This document shows, in pieces, positions 32,837 through 42,871 of a stretch of 64,000 nt of DNA. The notes under the pieces were generated by a model. The model was not told where the DNA came from. It ran no database searches and saw only the letters and a list, made by a program, of their open reading frames with translations. Made by a program: the position numbers and the translations under genes. The stretch lies in contig JBHGNT010000014.1 in the NCBI GenBank assembly GCA_043228905.1, positions 9,982,001 to 10,046,000 on the forward strand, in the 5' to 3' direction. The stretch's first letter is position 1. Each line of letters starts with the position of its first letter. The DNA is from Azolla caroliniana. Lineage: Eukaryota > Polypodiophyta.

Positions 32837-33624
32837 ACATCTTGGCTTATCATGACATTCATCTTGGCGAACCAGGAATCGAACCCATAACCTCTTGGTT
32901 TACATATTGTACTTTAACCATTGTAATAACATATGTGAGATGTAATCATAATAATTATATGTTTAGTTATTACGAGATATTTAGAACATTCTAGATTATT
33001 TAGAATGTTCTTGAATATTTCATGATTATATTTATGAATAATAATAATAATAAATATAATCATGAAATATTCAAGAACATTCTAGAATAATCTAGAATGT
33101 TCTAAATATCTCGTAATAACTAAACATATAATTATTATGATTACATCTCACATATGTTATTACAATGGTTAAAGTACAATATGTAAACCAAGAGGTTATG
33201 TAATCTTCTTTCTCATAATATAATCGCATTCCCATTTCTTATCTCTCACTTATATTATGAGAAAGAAGATTACAAGGAGTTGGCTAAGGGCTAAAGACTG
33301 GTGTTGAACCGAATGAGTTGTGATGAGTGTATGGACTCTTATTTATAGGCCCTTATGGAGTATTCTAGAATGTTCTAGAATATTTTAGATATTTATGAAT
33401 AATAATAATAATAAATATAATCATGAAATATTCAAGAACATTCTAGAATAATCTAGAATGTTCTAAATATCTCGTAATAACTAAACATATAATTATTATG
33501 ATTACATCTCACATATGTTATTACAATGGTTAAAGTACAATATGTAAACCAAGAGGTTATGGGTTCGATTCCTGGTTCGCCAAGATGAATGTCATGATAA
33601 GCCAAGATGTATGTCTTCATGACA
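32831..33624 (-). repeat. Chromovirus 5' LTR, rearranged and truncated at its inner edge
   Basis: 794 bp. The outer (right) arm 33304-33624 matches the 3' LTR arm. The inner edge lacks the terminal TGTCATGA and joins protease coding directly, so primer site, leader and gag are gone. The centre is reshuffled: about 32890-33045 is followed by its own inverted copy to about 33199. A second small hairpin (TAATCTTCTTTCTCATAATAT and its complement) lies at 33200-33280. Confidence 0.85.
33340..33448 (-). promoter_or_regulatory. Heat-shock-type promoter of the chromovirus 5' LTR
   Basis: On the minus strand: perfect HSEs at 33448-33431 (TTCAAGAACATTCTAGAA as read on plus) and 33380-33363 (TTCTAGAATGTTCTAGAA), then CTATAAATA at 33348-33340, 14 bp downstream. 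This is in sense for the element's genes. A further HSE copy lies at 33070-33087 in the duplicated part. Confidence 0.72.
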
Positions 33625-33629
33625 TCTGC

Positions 33630-36600
33630 ATCAGCCGACATATCCGAATCGGTGAAGCCGTCGAGTTCGGGCTTACCGGAGCCGAATCGGAGGCACACGT
33701 TTGCCGTGCCTTTCAGGTATAGGAGTATCCACTTGGCCGCGTTCCAATGCTCTTTGCCGGGATTGCTCATGTACCGGCTCACCACTCCGACTGCATATCC
33801 TATGTCCGGTCTCGTACACACCATGGTGTACATCAAGCTCCCGACGGCTGAGGCATACGGCACTTTCATCATATCCTCCTTTTCAGCCTTTGTCTTGGGA
33901 CTTTGCTTGCTGGACAGCTTGCAGTTTGCCGGGAGGGTCGATCCGACCGGTCTTGCTTCCGACATGTTGAACCGGTGAAGCACCTTCGTCACGTACTTCT
34001 CCTGTGACAGCCACAACTGCTTCTTCTTCCGGTCCCGGATGATGTGCATCCCTAGTATTTGCCTCGCCGGACCCAGGTCCTTCATTGAGAAGGTTCGGTG
34101 AAGAGCCTTCTTCAGCATCCGTATCTTGACCTGGTCCCGTCCGACGATCAACATGTCGTCCACGTACAGGAGGAGTATTAGAAAGTCTCCTCCTTCGAAC
34201 TTCTTCACAAACACGCAGTGGTCGGACTGCGTTTTGAGATACCCTTCGTCGGTCATGAAGGAGTCGAACTTCCGGTACCATTGCCGGGGAGCCTGCTTCA
34301 GTCCGTAAAGGCTCTTCTTCAACCGGCATACCAGGTGCTCCTTCCCTTTCTTCTCGAATCCTTCCGGTTGCTGCATGTAGATCTCTTCATCGAGGTCACC
34401 GTGAAGGAATGCCGTCTTCACGTCCATCTGTTCTACCTCGAGGTCCATGCTTGCCGCTATGCTCAGCACCATCCGGATGGGGGTCATCTTCACTACCGGG
34501 GCGAATATCTCGTCGAAGTCGACGCCCTTCTTCTGCTGAAACCCCTTCACCACGATCCGGGCTTTGTATCTCGGGGGGTTTCCGGCATCTCCCGGTTTCA
34601 GCTTGAACACCCACTTGTTTCGAAGTGCCCGCTTTCCTTTCGGCAACTCCACAAGTTCATATGTGTGGTTCTCATGCAGGGAATCCATCTCCTCCTGCAT
34701 GGCACTCAACCACCTGCGGCTCTGGGTGTCATGCTTTGCTTCTTCAAAGCTCTCCGGCTCCCCCTCGTCGGTTAGCAGCACGTGCTCTGGTTCCGGAAAT
34801 CTCCGGGGGGCCCTTCTCTCTCTTAGAGGATATCTCCGTTTCGGAGCTTCGGTGACCGGTTCTTCCGATTCTTCTTCATCCGAATCCATTTCGGGATCGG
34901 GGCCGGTTCCGGTATTATTTTCATCTTCTTCGGCCGGTTCTGTTTCTTCACCGTCTTCGGCCGGATCCTCGAGTGCTAACCGGTCCCTTGCCGGTCGGGA
35001 CTGCTCCTCGTAGAGTTGATCCTCACCGGTCGACTTGGAGCTCTTCATCTTCTTCTCCGACTCCCAGTCGGCGAGTGTCTTGTCCTCCATGAAGATGATA
35101 TCTCGACTCCTGAATATCTTCTTGTCGACCGGGTCCCATACTCGGTAGCCGAACTCGTCGTCGCCGTAACCGAGGAATATGCATGGCCGGGTCTTTGGAT
35201 CTAGCTTTCCTCTCCGGTCCTTTGCCACATGCACGTATGCGAGACACCCGAACACCTTCAGATGCCGGTAGGACACTTCCTTACCGGTCCACACTTTCTG
35301 CGGCGTGTCTCCGTCCAAAGGTACTGAGGGTGATCGGTTTATCACATATGTCGCCGTCGACATTGCCTCAGCCCAAAACCCCTTGGGTAATTTCGCATGC
35401 GCCAGCATACTCCGGACCCTCTCCATTATGGTCCGGTTCATCCTCTCGGCCAGCCCGTTCAGTTCCGGCGTCTTCGGCACAGTAAACTCGAGCCGGATTC
35501 CCTTCGAGCGACAGTACTCCTCGAACTGTCCCCGGTATTCCCCTCCGTTATCCGCTCGTATCGCTTTCAGCTTCTTGCCGGATTCCCTTTCCACTCTCGC
35601 GTGGAGTTCTTTGAAGACGCACAACACTTGGTCCTTTGTCTTCATCGGTGCCGTCCACAGCTTGCGGCTGTGATCATCAATGAATGTTACGAAGTACTGG
35701 GCTCCGCCATGTGACTTCGTTTCTACCTGACACACATCGGTGTGCACCAACTCCAATGGTGCGCTACGTCTCGTCGGTGGCCTTGAGTGGAAGGAGGTTC
35801 GGTTCTGCTTACCGGCCAGGCAATCGGTCCACTTCTCCAGGTGCACATGCTTCACTGGAATGAGGTTGTCTTCTGCAAGCCTCTTCATCCCCTTCTCGCT
35901 CATGTGGCACAGTCTCTTGTGCCACAGCTCACCGGCAGTGTCGGCTGCCACATTCAGCTCTTCCGGACATAACCGGGCATTCATCAGGTATAGTGTGTTG
36001 ACCTTCCGGGCCCGAGCCACTATCAGGCTCCCCTTGCTGAACTTCATGACACCGTTCCGGATGCTACCCGTGTAGCCTTCATCGTCTAGCCTGCCGGCCG
36101 AAATCAGGTTCAATCGAACCTCCGGAACGTGTCGAACATCCTTCAACAGCATTTTGCATCCGGTTGATGTCATCAGCCACACATCTCCTATGCCGGCAAT
36201 CCGGCATGTACCTTCATTTCCCATCCGGACACAGCCGTGCTCACCGGCTGTGTAGGATGAGAAGTATTTCTTCTCCGGGGTCAGGTGGAACGACGCTCCG
36301 GAATCGACCACCCAGGTCATCTCCTCACCGGCAAGGTTCAGCTCCCTCTCTTCGGTAATGAGCATTATCTCTTCTTCACTTGCCGCGAGTGCCGTCGTTC
36401 CTTTCCGGTCCTGCCCTCGCCGATCCGAACCTCTCCGGTCCGTGGCTCCCCGATATGCACCGTTTCTCTCCGGTGACTTCTTCGAATCGGTGTCGTCGGC
36501 TCCGTTGTCTTTTCGGTAATGCCGACAATTCTTTCGGAAGTGCCCCGGCTTCCCACAGTGGAAGCATGTGGGCCTTCCTCTTGACTGCGACCGGGTCCCC

Positions 36601-37262
36601 GACTTCTCCCGTCTTTGCGGACTCCGGTTCCATTGTCTTCCCCGTTCCGATTCGGTAAGCAGCGCCTTCGAGTCGAAGGCCGGTTCTTTATCTCTCCGAC
36701 GCGCTTCTTCGTTCAAAATACTTGTCTTTACCGTTTGTAGGGACAAGTTATCTTCGGTGCAGGAGGTGCTGAGAGTCACCACCAAGTTCTCCCAGCTTTC
36801 CGGCAATGTACACATCAGGATGATGGCTTGCATTGCATCCTCCAACGGGAACTTGATCGCCGCAAGCTGATTCACGAATCCCATGAACGTGCTTACGTGT
36901 TCCACCATACTCTCGTCGTCCCGGTACTTGAGATTCACTATCTTCCTCATCAGGGAGGTCTGGTTCAACGCATTCTTCCTCTCATAGAGGCCCGACAGCT
37001 TCCGCCACATCTCATATGCGTTGGTGTCGTTCGCCACATGTTGTAGAACGCTCACGTCTACGTATTGCCGAATGGTTGCTACGGCTTTCCGGTTCAGAAG
37101 CCTCCATTCCGACTCAAGTACCCCCTTCGGTATTTCCGACCTGTCGATCGGTTCGTACAGGTCCCGAACAATCAGAAGATCCTCCATCTTGATCTTCCAG
37201 TCGGCGTAATTCTGCGCATTCAGCACCATCATCCCCGGCTGCCCGCTGCCGCCGCCTTCCAT
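33630..37262 (-). pseudogene. CopE-2 gag-pol polyprotein, main part (no stops)
   Basis: ATG at 37262 (MEGGGSGQPGMMVLNAQ); about 1211 open codons to the gypsy insertion within RNase H (DSDMSADAD). It has the same domain order as CopE-3: gag, CCHC knuckle CFHCGKPGHFRKNC, protease VVDSGASFHL, integrase DNGGEY and LNGLAERMN, RT YVDD and RNase H start. One residue change matters: in the integrase zinc site the first Cys of CTDC is Trp (EKWTDCLAG). The nested element splits the gene, and a further frameshift lies in the 22748-23189 part. Confidence 0.93.
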
Positions 37263-37276
37263 TTTCTGCAGCAGTC

Positions 37277-37288
37277 GCTCTGATACCA
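37277..37288 (-). promoter_or_regulatory. CopE-2 primer-binding site
   Basis: TGGTATCAGAGC on the minus strand, three bases inside the 5' LTR (tRNA-iMet type). Confidence 0.9.
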
Positions 37289-37291
37289 GTT

Positions 37292-37924
37292 TGTTGGGAA
37301 TCGGCGCTTCGATTCACCTTCACCGCTCGGCCACAACCGAGTAATCGCGAATCAATGCAGCAGAAAATAGGAACCACAGAGAGAAACACACGAATACACA
37401 GTGATTAACGTGGAAAACCCTAGATGGGAAAAACCACGGGAGTACAAGACTCCTAACCAACACTATACAAAGAGAAGTATACAATGGCGAGCTGCAAGGC
37501 GACGACCTTGAGCTCGCTGTCCTCGCCACAGGCGGCGGAAATACACAGAGGCGTCTACCTCTCCCTCTCTCCACACTCTATCTCTCTCTCTCTCTCACGG
37601 CTGCTCTCTCTTCACTCCTCTTGAGTGGAAAAACAAAAAAATGAGTAGCAACTACAAACTGTTTGCCCTAAGTCATATTTATACACATATGACTTTCGGG
37701 CTATTTACAAATATAGCTTCAAGGGCCCTTGGCAAACATATTCACAGATATGTCCCCGCATCCGGATCTCTCTCCGGGTACATACGGCATCCGGCTCCGT
37801 AACCGGGGTCTTCAGCATCCGGCTCCGTAACCGGGTACTCTTCATCCGGCGGTTCCGTAACAGCCTCCGGGCTTGCCGTCATTCATCTCCGGACATCCCA
37901 TCCGGAGGGACCGAAATCCCAACA
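37292..37924 (-). repeat. CopE-2 5' LTR
   Basis: 633 bp, matching 22105-22737 at all but one position seen. Followed by AGATC, then Copia-D gag resumes. Confidence 0.93.
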
Positions 37925-37929
37925 AGATC

Positions 37930-38460
37930 AAGGAGCTTTGTGACTCGCTCAGCTCAATAAGCTTCAATGTGGATGATGATGAGATGGTGCAAATATACCT
38001 CGGCGGCCTTGCACCATAGTTCGGTGTGATGAGAACCACTGTCCTAACAAGGGAGAACCTCCCTCTTTCATCGATCTTCAATCCATGTTGTTGGTTGAAG
38101 AAAACCATGTTCAAACAAGGGGCAACACCTCAGAAGGCCACATGCTCTACACACATTCGAATGGAGGAAGAGGACGCGGCCGAGCAAGAGGCTGATTCGG
38201 CCAAGGACAAGGTCTGACTTACAACAACAACTCCCAATTTTGGCAACAAGACGGAAGCCATCGAGGAACCTTTGCAAGAAGGGGGAGCTTCCATTCCGGT
38301 CCAAGCCAACAAACCTCAATCAAATGCAGATATTGCGGAAAAATCGGCCACCATGAAGAAAAGTGCCAAAAGAAGAAGCGTGAGTCGGCTTCCACAAGCC
38401 AACAACTCACAAATTACACCACAAACTCCGACTATGAAGACCATGGCGGAATGTTCGTGA
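37930..38460 (+). pseudogene. Copia-D gag, C-terminal part with zinc knuckle
   Basis: IKELCDSLSSISFNVDDDEM continues the gag cut at 22099, then MVQIYLGGLAP, a TAG and a frame change into an Arg/Gly-rich stretch. The knuckle frame (CRYCGKIGHHEEKC) follows at about 38325-38370, and then repeats of NSDYEDHGGMF. It is heavily frameshifted. Confidence 0.75.
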
Positions 38461-39560
38461 TGAGGCATAAAGAAAATTCTATGTTGGCCTCTACTTCGAC
38501 TAATGCCTCCAATCCGGAAGATGTATGGTTCGTTGACTCCGGTGCCTTGAACCATATGACGTCCCATCAAGAATGGTTCCGAGACTTACAAGAGCCGGAC
38601 CAACCCGGTCATGTTGAGACCGGAGACGACACCACTCATCCGATTTGGCATGTTGGGATTGTCCCATTCGGGAAAGACGGCGAACAAACCTGCATCAAAA
38701 ATTGCTTACATGTACCCACCATAACGAAGAATTTGGTCTCGATCGGCCAAATTATGGAGCAAGGGATGCATGTTCGATTCAACCAAGGTGGTTGCTTCAA
38801 ACCCAACACAGACATAGAGCTATGGCATAAAAGAATTGGCCATATGAATCTCAACAAACTCAAGGCGATGCAATCGAAAGGATTCTTCATTGGGTTCCCG
38901 ACCTTCAAAGAGAAAGAGATTGAAGGAGTATGTGAAGCATGCCAATTCGGCAAGAAACATCGGCACCCATTCCTGAAGGAGAGGAACGTGAGCAAAGGCC
39001 TATTGGACGTAGTCCACTCGGATGTGTAGGGACCGGCACAGACGGCCACAATCGGAGGATGTCAGTACTATGTTACCTTCATCGAAGACCTCTCTAGATA
39101 CACATGGATCTTTCCCATGAGGATGAACAGCGAAGTGTTTACACACTTCCAAATTTTCAAAAGCGAAGTTGAGAAGACAACTGGCCACCATGTATGATGT
39201 CTTCAATCGAACAGAGGAAACGAGTACTTCTCCGATGCGTTCACGGCATACCTTCGACAAGAAGGAATTAGGCGAGAATTCACTTGTCGATAGAACACCG
39301 CAACAGAAGGGTGTAGCCAAACGCAAGAATCGGCACATCCTCGAAGTAGCAAGGGCCATGCTAAATGAGAAGCATAGTAGAAGCTACAAATAATGATGTC
39401 TACCTCATGAGCAGGTGCACAACATCTGGAGTGCATGAGGTCACCCAACACGAGAAATACTATGGGAAGAAGCCGAATCTATCCCATGTAAGGATATTTG
39501 GCTCCATTGCATACGTGCACATTCCTGATTAGAAGCGGTAGAAGCTTGACCCAAAATCAG
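38451..39560 (+). pseudogene. Copia-D protease, pre-integrase and integrase
   Basis: The frame 38451-39029 has DVWFVDSGALNHM (protease), HVPTITKNLVSIGQ, LWHKRIGHMN and CEACQFGKKHRHP, ending at a TAG after HSDV. The integrase core continues with many stops: GGCQYYVTFIEDLSRYTWIF, then a block in which SDGGKEYF has become SNRGNEYF (catalytic Asp lost). NTATEGCSQTQE is a frameshifted remnant of TPQQNGVAERKN. A deletion removes the YWAEA block near 39375. Confidence 0.8.
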
Positions 39561-39574
39561 AGAAGTGCATCCTC

Positions 39575-40560
39575 ATGGGGTACTCACTAGAGAAAAAGGG
39601 GTACATGTGCTTCAACCCCTCAACTCGGAAGGTTCGTATAAGTCGGGATGTCGTCTTTGGTGAATCAACATCATGGTACAAACCCGAGCCAACTCCTCCT
39701 AAACCATCTACGAACAACCTCGACAACACAAAAGACGATGATAACCTAAGCTCAATACTCAAAGAGAGTCCAATCTCAACTAGATTGAGCGGACCACAAG
39801 AGCCTCCAAGCAATCAAAGCATATCTTGATCAAGTCCAAAGATGGACAAAGGGAAGGCCAAAGCCGGAATATGAAGGCGATCACTTTGACGGCAACGAAT
39901 CGACTCACTCACTCAATAGTGAGTTCGATGGCTTTGATGTGCCTTTCGTGAGGTCACCCGGAGTTAAGAAAGCACTCACATCGGCAAATGAGAAACTCCG
40001 TCGCTCCACTTGAGAGAAGAATCCGGTTAGCCGATTCGGCTACAACGACTATTTGGCATATCACTATACCTTTATGATGAAGGTGGCAGCAATTCGAGAA
40101 CCGGAGAGCTTTGCTGAAGCTATTAAAGATCCGCGATGGGTCGAAGCGATGAACGTGGAGATGCCAGCTCCCAGCAAGAACGAGACATGGGATCTCATCC
40201 CTCACTCACCGCACAAGAAGGCAATCGGCTGTAGATGGATATACAAAGTGAAGTATAATGCCGACGGTTCCATCAATCGCTACAAAGCTTGACTCGTAGC
40301 AAAGGGCTATGCACAAACATAAGGAGTCGACTATGAAGAGATCTTTGCCCCGATGCTAAAGATGATAACCGTGCGGACCGTAATTGTGCTTGTTGTAGCG
40401 AAAGGGTGGCACCTCCACCAAATGGATGTCAAGAACGCCTTTCTTCAAGGCGAATTAGAAGAGGTGTACATGGTACAACCACCCGGCTTCGAATCCAACA
40501 TTCATCTGAAAGCCGTCTTCCGACTCAAGAAGCCTCTCTACGGCCTTAAGTAAGCACCAC
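39575..40560 (+). pseudogene. Copia-D integrase-RT linker and RT start
   Basis: MGYSLEKKGYMCFNPSTRK, ISRDVVFGES and LSGPQEPPSNQS, then after stops NPVSRFGYNDY-like sequence, DPRWVEAMNVEM, IGCRWIYKVKYNADGSI, RYKA then TGA, KGYAQT then TAA, FAPMLKMITVRTVI, HLHQMDVKNAFLQGELEEVYM and KPLYGLK then TAA. The first RT catalytic Asp (DVKNAF) is retained. About 85 bp of unmatched sequence (near 40560-40640) replaces the segment before YVDD. Confidence 0.82.
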
Positions 40561-40643
40561 ATGCTTGCCACTTGAAGATAACACAACATCTTCATCGAAT
40601 TGCTTCTGAATGTCAAAATCTGACAATTCTCTCAATGTAAGAA

Positions 40644-41324
40644 GTGATTCTTATTGTCATCATCATATACGTGGATGATCTGGTCATTGGAGGTGAGCAT
40701 CTAGTCGACATCAACAAGGTCAAGTCTCTCCTCTCCAGCAAATTCAAGATGACGAACATGAAAGAGCTCCATTACTTCCTTGGCATTGAGGTAATCTGGA
40801 CTCCAACCAGAATAATGATCTCTCAACGGCACTACATCCTCAACTTGTTATACAAGTTTGGGATGACTGAGTGGAAATCTGTGGCAACCCCTCTCGATTG
40901 AAACCTCAAACTGGATGCCGACTCCGGTACCACCGAGTGTGAGCCGAATCAGTATCGACAACTGATCGGGAGCCTTATCTACCTCACGATCACTCGACCT
41001 GACCTGAGCTATCCCGTTGGCATCCTTAATGAATTCATGCAAACTCCACGAGATATCCATTCAGATTGTGCTAAGCGAGTGTTACGATACATGAGTGGAA
41101 CGATGAACTATGGCATTCTCTATAAGTCGGCCATGCCAATTCAACTCGAAGGGTACATAGATGCCGACTGGGCCGGCTACAAAGCCGATCGACGATCAAC
41201 CTCTAGTTTCATTTTCTTCCTTCGAAGTGGATCCATCTCGTGGAGTAGCAAGAAGCAACCAACCGTCGCTCTTTCGAGCATAGGCCGAATACAAGGGCAC
41301 GGCGGTGGCTGCATGTGAAGTCAT
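40644..41324 (+). pseudogene. Copia-D RT palm and RNase H start
   Basis: IIYVDDLVIGGEHLVDINKV, MTNMKELHYFLGIEVIW and ISQRHYILNLLYKFGMTE, a TGA, LIYLTITRPDLSYPVGI, YIDADWAGYKADRRSTS, then a frameshift in ALSSTEAEY. It is broken at 41324 by a solo LTR and resumes at 42059. YVDD is intact here, unlike in Copia-B and Copia-G. Confidence 0.83.
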
Positions 41325-42058
41325 TGTCGCGAAGTTTCGCGCATGCGTGTAGGATCTTAGACGGGACTGCGGGGGTCTTGGACTAGGGAGTAGAGGGGGA
41401 ATGGGAGCTTAACCTTTATGACCTTTGAGCTCAAGAGGAAAGGAGAAAGAATAAGAGGTTAGCATAGTAGAGAAAATAGAGACAAGATACATCATCAAAC
41501 TATATTAAGAATCCACTATATGATTACAACCATGGTCGTGTAGGCGGAATCAAATCCCTAGAAGAAACCCTAACCGGATAGGTAAAGAAGAAGAAGAAGA
41601 ATGAAACCCTGTGTGAAACCCTAAACCAAAACCCTCAAAATGGCGACTCCCCAAAGAAAACCCAAAAGTGGAAGCCCCTCAAAAGTGACCCCTCACTCCC
41701 TTTTATAGTAGTAAGGGGTGAGGCACATTACATAAAGAGGAGTCAAATCCCCTTTCCTTTAATGGGGAATATCTCCCATGATCTTAAATCGGTGGGCCTT
41801 TAACTCTCTCCCCTCATGTTTTCAATGCCACTGCCCATCATATTTGTACCCCCACGCACTCCCCTTTCCTACGTGCCCATGTGCACACAAGTCCACATCA
41901 TCATATTTACACTCAACAAATTTTCGTAGAACACCTTACACTTTACATTTGCTTATTTACTCCTAGGTTACAAATTTAATAAATATATGTGCTACGTTGC
42001 ATCTCGTTTTATTCGTTTTGCTTAGGTTTTCCCACCATGGCCGAAAATCCTCACGACA
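41325..42058 (-). repeat. Probable solo LTR (734 bp)
   Basis: Runs TGTCGCGAAG to CTCACGACA and splits Copia-D RNase H. A CTATAAAAGGG box on the minus strand near 41710-41698 suggests minus orientation. The flanks (GTCAT and CCGTA) do not match as a clean duplication, so the exact edges are uncertain. No internal retrotransposon sequence accompanies it. Confidence 0.6.
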
Positions 42059-42375
42059 CCGTATGACTCAAGAGGATATTGATGGATCTGGGCGTTCCCA
42101 TCAAAGATCTGATTCCCCTTTACTGCGACAACATGAGCAGTATTCATTTGGCTCGGAACCCGGTGTTCCACGCACATACGAAGCATATCGAAGTGCAGTA
42201 TCACTTCATTTGAGAGCACGTTCAGGTTGGAGATGTCGATCTTCAACACATCAACACGAATCTTCAAACAACTGACATCTTCACCAAAGCCCTAAGAGCC
42301 GACAAGCTTCGGCAATTTATGTCAAACCTTGGATTGATGATCCATGACTTACCAAGCTTGAGGGGGAGTACGTTC
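42059..42375 (+). pseudogene. Copia-D RNase H C terminus
   Basis: LKRILMDLGVPIKDLIPLYC, DNMSSIHLARNP, HARTKHIEV-type sequence (HAHTKHIEV here), a TGA in QFIRE, then DLQHINTNLQTTDIFTKAL and LPSLRGST. The first purine tract (TTGAGGGGGAGT) overlaps LRGS. Confidence 0.82.
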
Positions 42376-42483
42376 GAATCGGGTATCAGCCGAAGCGGAC
42401 ACCAAACAGAGAGAACCAAATATTGTTCGAATCGGGTACCAACCAAAGCAGACAAGCCGACCAAAGTTGAGCTTGAGGGGGCG

Positions 42484-42871
42484 TGTTGAGAATCAAACTC
42501 AACCTAGCCTAGTGTGTGAACACACCCTTGAGAGTGTATGAACACTCAAAGGTCAGAAGTCACACCACTACTCTTTACACATTAACTATGTGTCATAGAA
42601 TCATATTCTATGACACATAACTAATGAGTTTCCACATTCCCCATGACTCATGAGCTTTGATAGTTAATGAAGAGAGAGAGTGACTATATAAAGCACTCTC
42701 CTCCTACTTTGTAATATGTTGGTTAATCTCCTTTGTAATATACATCTTCTTGAGTATTTTCTATTCAGTCTATCTTGTGTTTGTCTCGTCTGCTCTCTCT
42801 CTCTCTCTCACACACATAACACACATCTTTAACCTATTCCGTTGCTCAAGAATCACCATCGATTCTTTACA
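42484..42871 (+). repeat. Copia-D 3' LTR (Copia-B type)
   Basis: 388 bp, TGTTGAGAATCAAACTC to GATTCTTTACA, with TATATAAAG near 42692; preceded by GCTTGAGGGGGCG. It is clearly related to the Copia-B LTRs over its full length, and only at its 3' end to 21109-21565. Confidence 0.85.

Larger units (their letters stand above)
23190..33624 (-). mobile_element. Ty3/gypsy chromovirus with inverted-repeat LTRs
   Basis: Duplication TCTGC at 23185-23189 and 33625-33629, inside the CopE-2 RNase H gene. The 3' LTR is 23190-24064 and the 5' LTR 32831-33624. The interior, on the minus strand, has protease remnant, RT, RNase H, integrase and a chromodomain. There is no gag: the protease begins directly at the damaged edge of the 5' LTR. 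CopE-3 (24693-30005) is nested in the integrase. The C-terminal chromodomain after integrase places it in the chromovirus clade of Ty3/gypsy. Confidence 0.93.
22105..37924 (-). mobile_element. CopE-2: young copia element containing a gypsy element
   Basis: Duplication AGATC at 22100-22104 and 37925-37929. LTRs are 22105-22737 and 37292-37924, each 633 bp, with one difference seen (near 22691 and 37878). The gag-pol is on the minus strand and is split by the chromovirus at 23190-33624. It has no stop codon over about 1210 codons upstream of that insertion. It is the least damaged polyprotein in the window apart from the insertion and one frameshift near its end. Confidence 0.95.
21566..42871 (+). 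mobile_element. Copia-D: decayed copia interior plus 3' LTR, host of the large nest
   Basis: Primer site (21566-21577, TGGTATCAGAGC), leader and gag start (21721) on the left; gag end, protease, integrase, RT and RNase H from 37930 to 42375; 3' LTR 42484-42871. It is interrupted by CopE-2 with everything nested in it (22105-37924) and by a solo LTR (41325-42058). The leader and proteins are close to Copia-B. Its 3' LTR is also Copia-B-like, yet the LTR at its 5' end (21109-21565) is of the different Copia-F type. More than ten stops and frameshifts show that it is one of the older layers. Confidence 0.85.

Noticed and set aside
34218-34775. Long antisense frames over CopE gag-pol (such as 185 codons opposite RT, repeated in all three copies)
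   Set aside because: They are the GC-rich reverse complement of a conserved pol gene, recur only because the three copies are near-identical, and show no domain.
41325-42058. Target-site duplication for the solo LTR
   Set aside because: The flanks GTCAT and CCGTA do not match closely enough to claim one.
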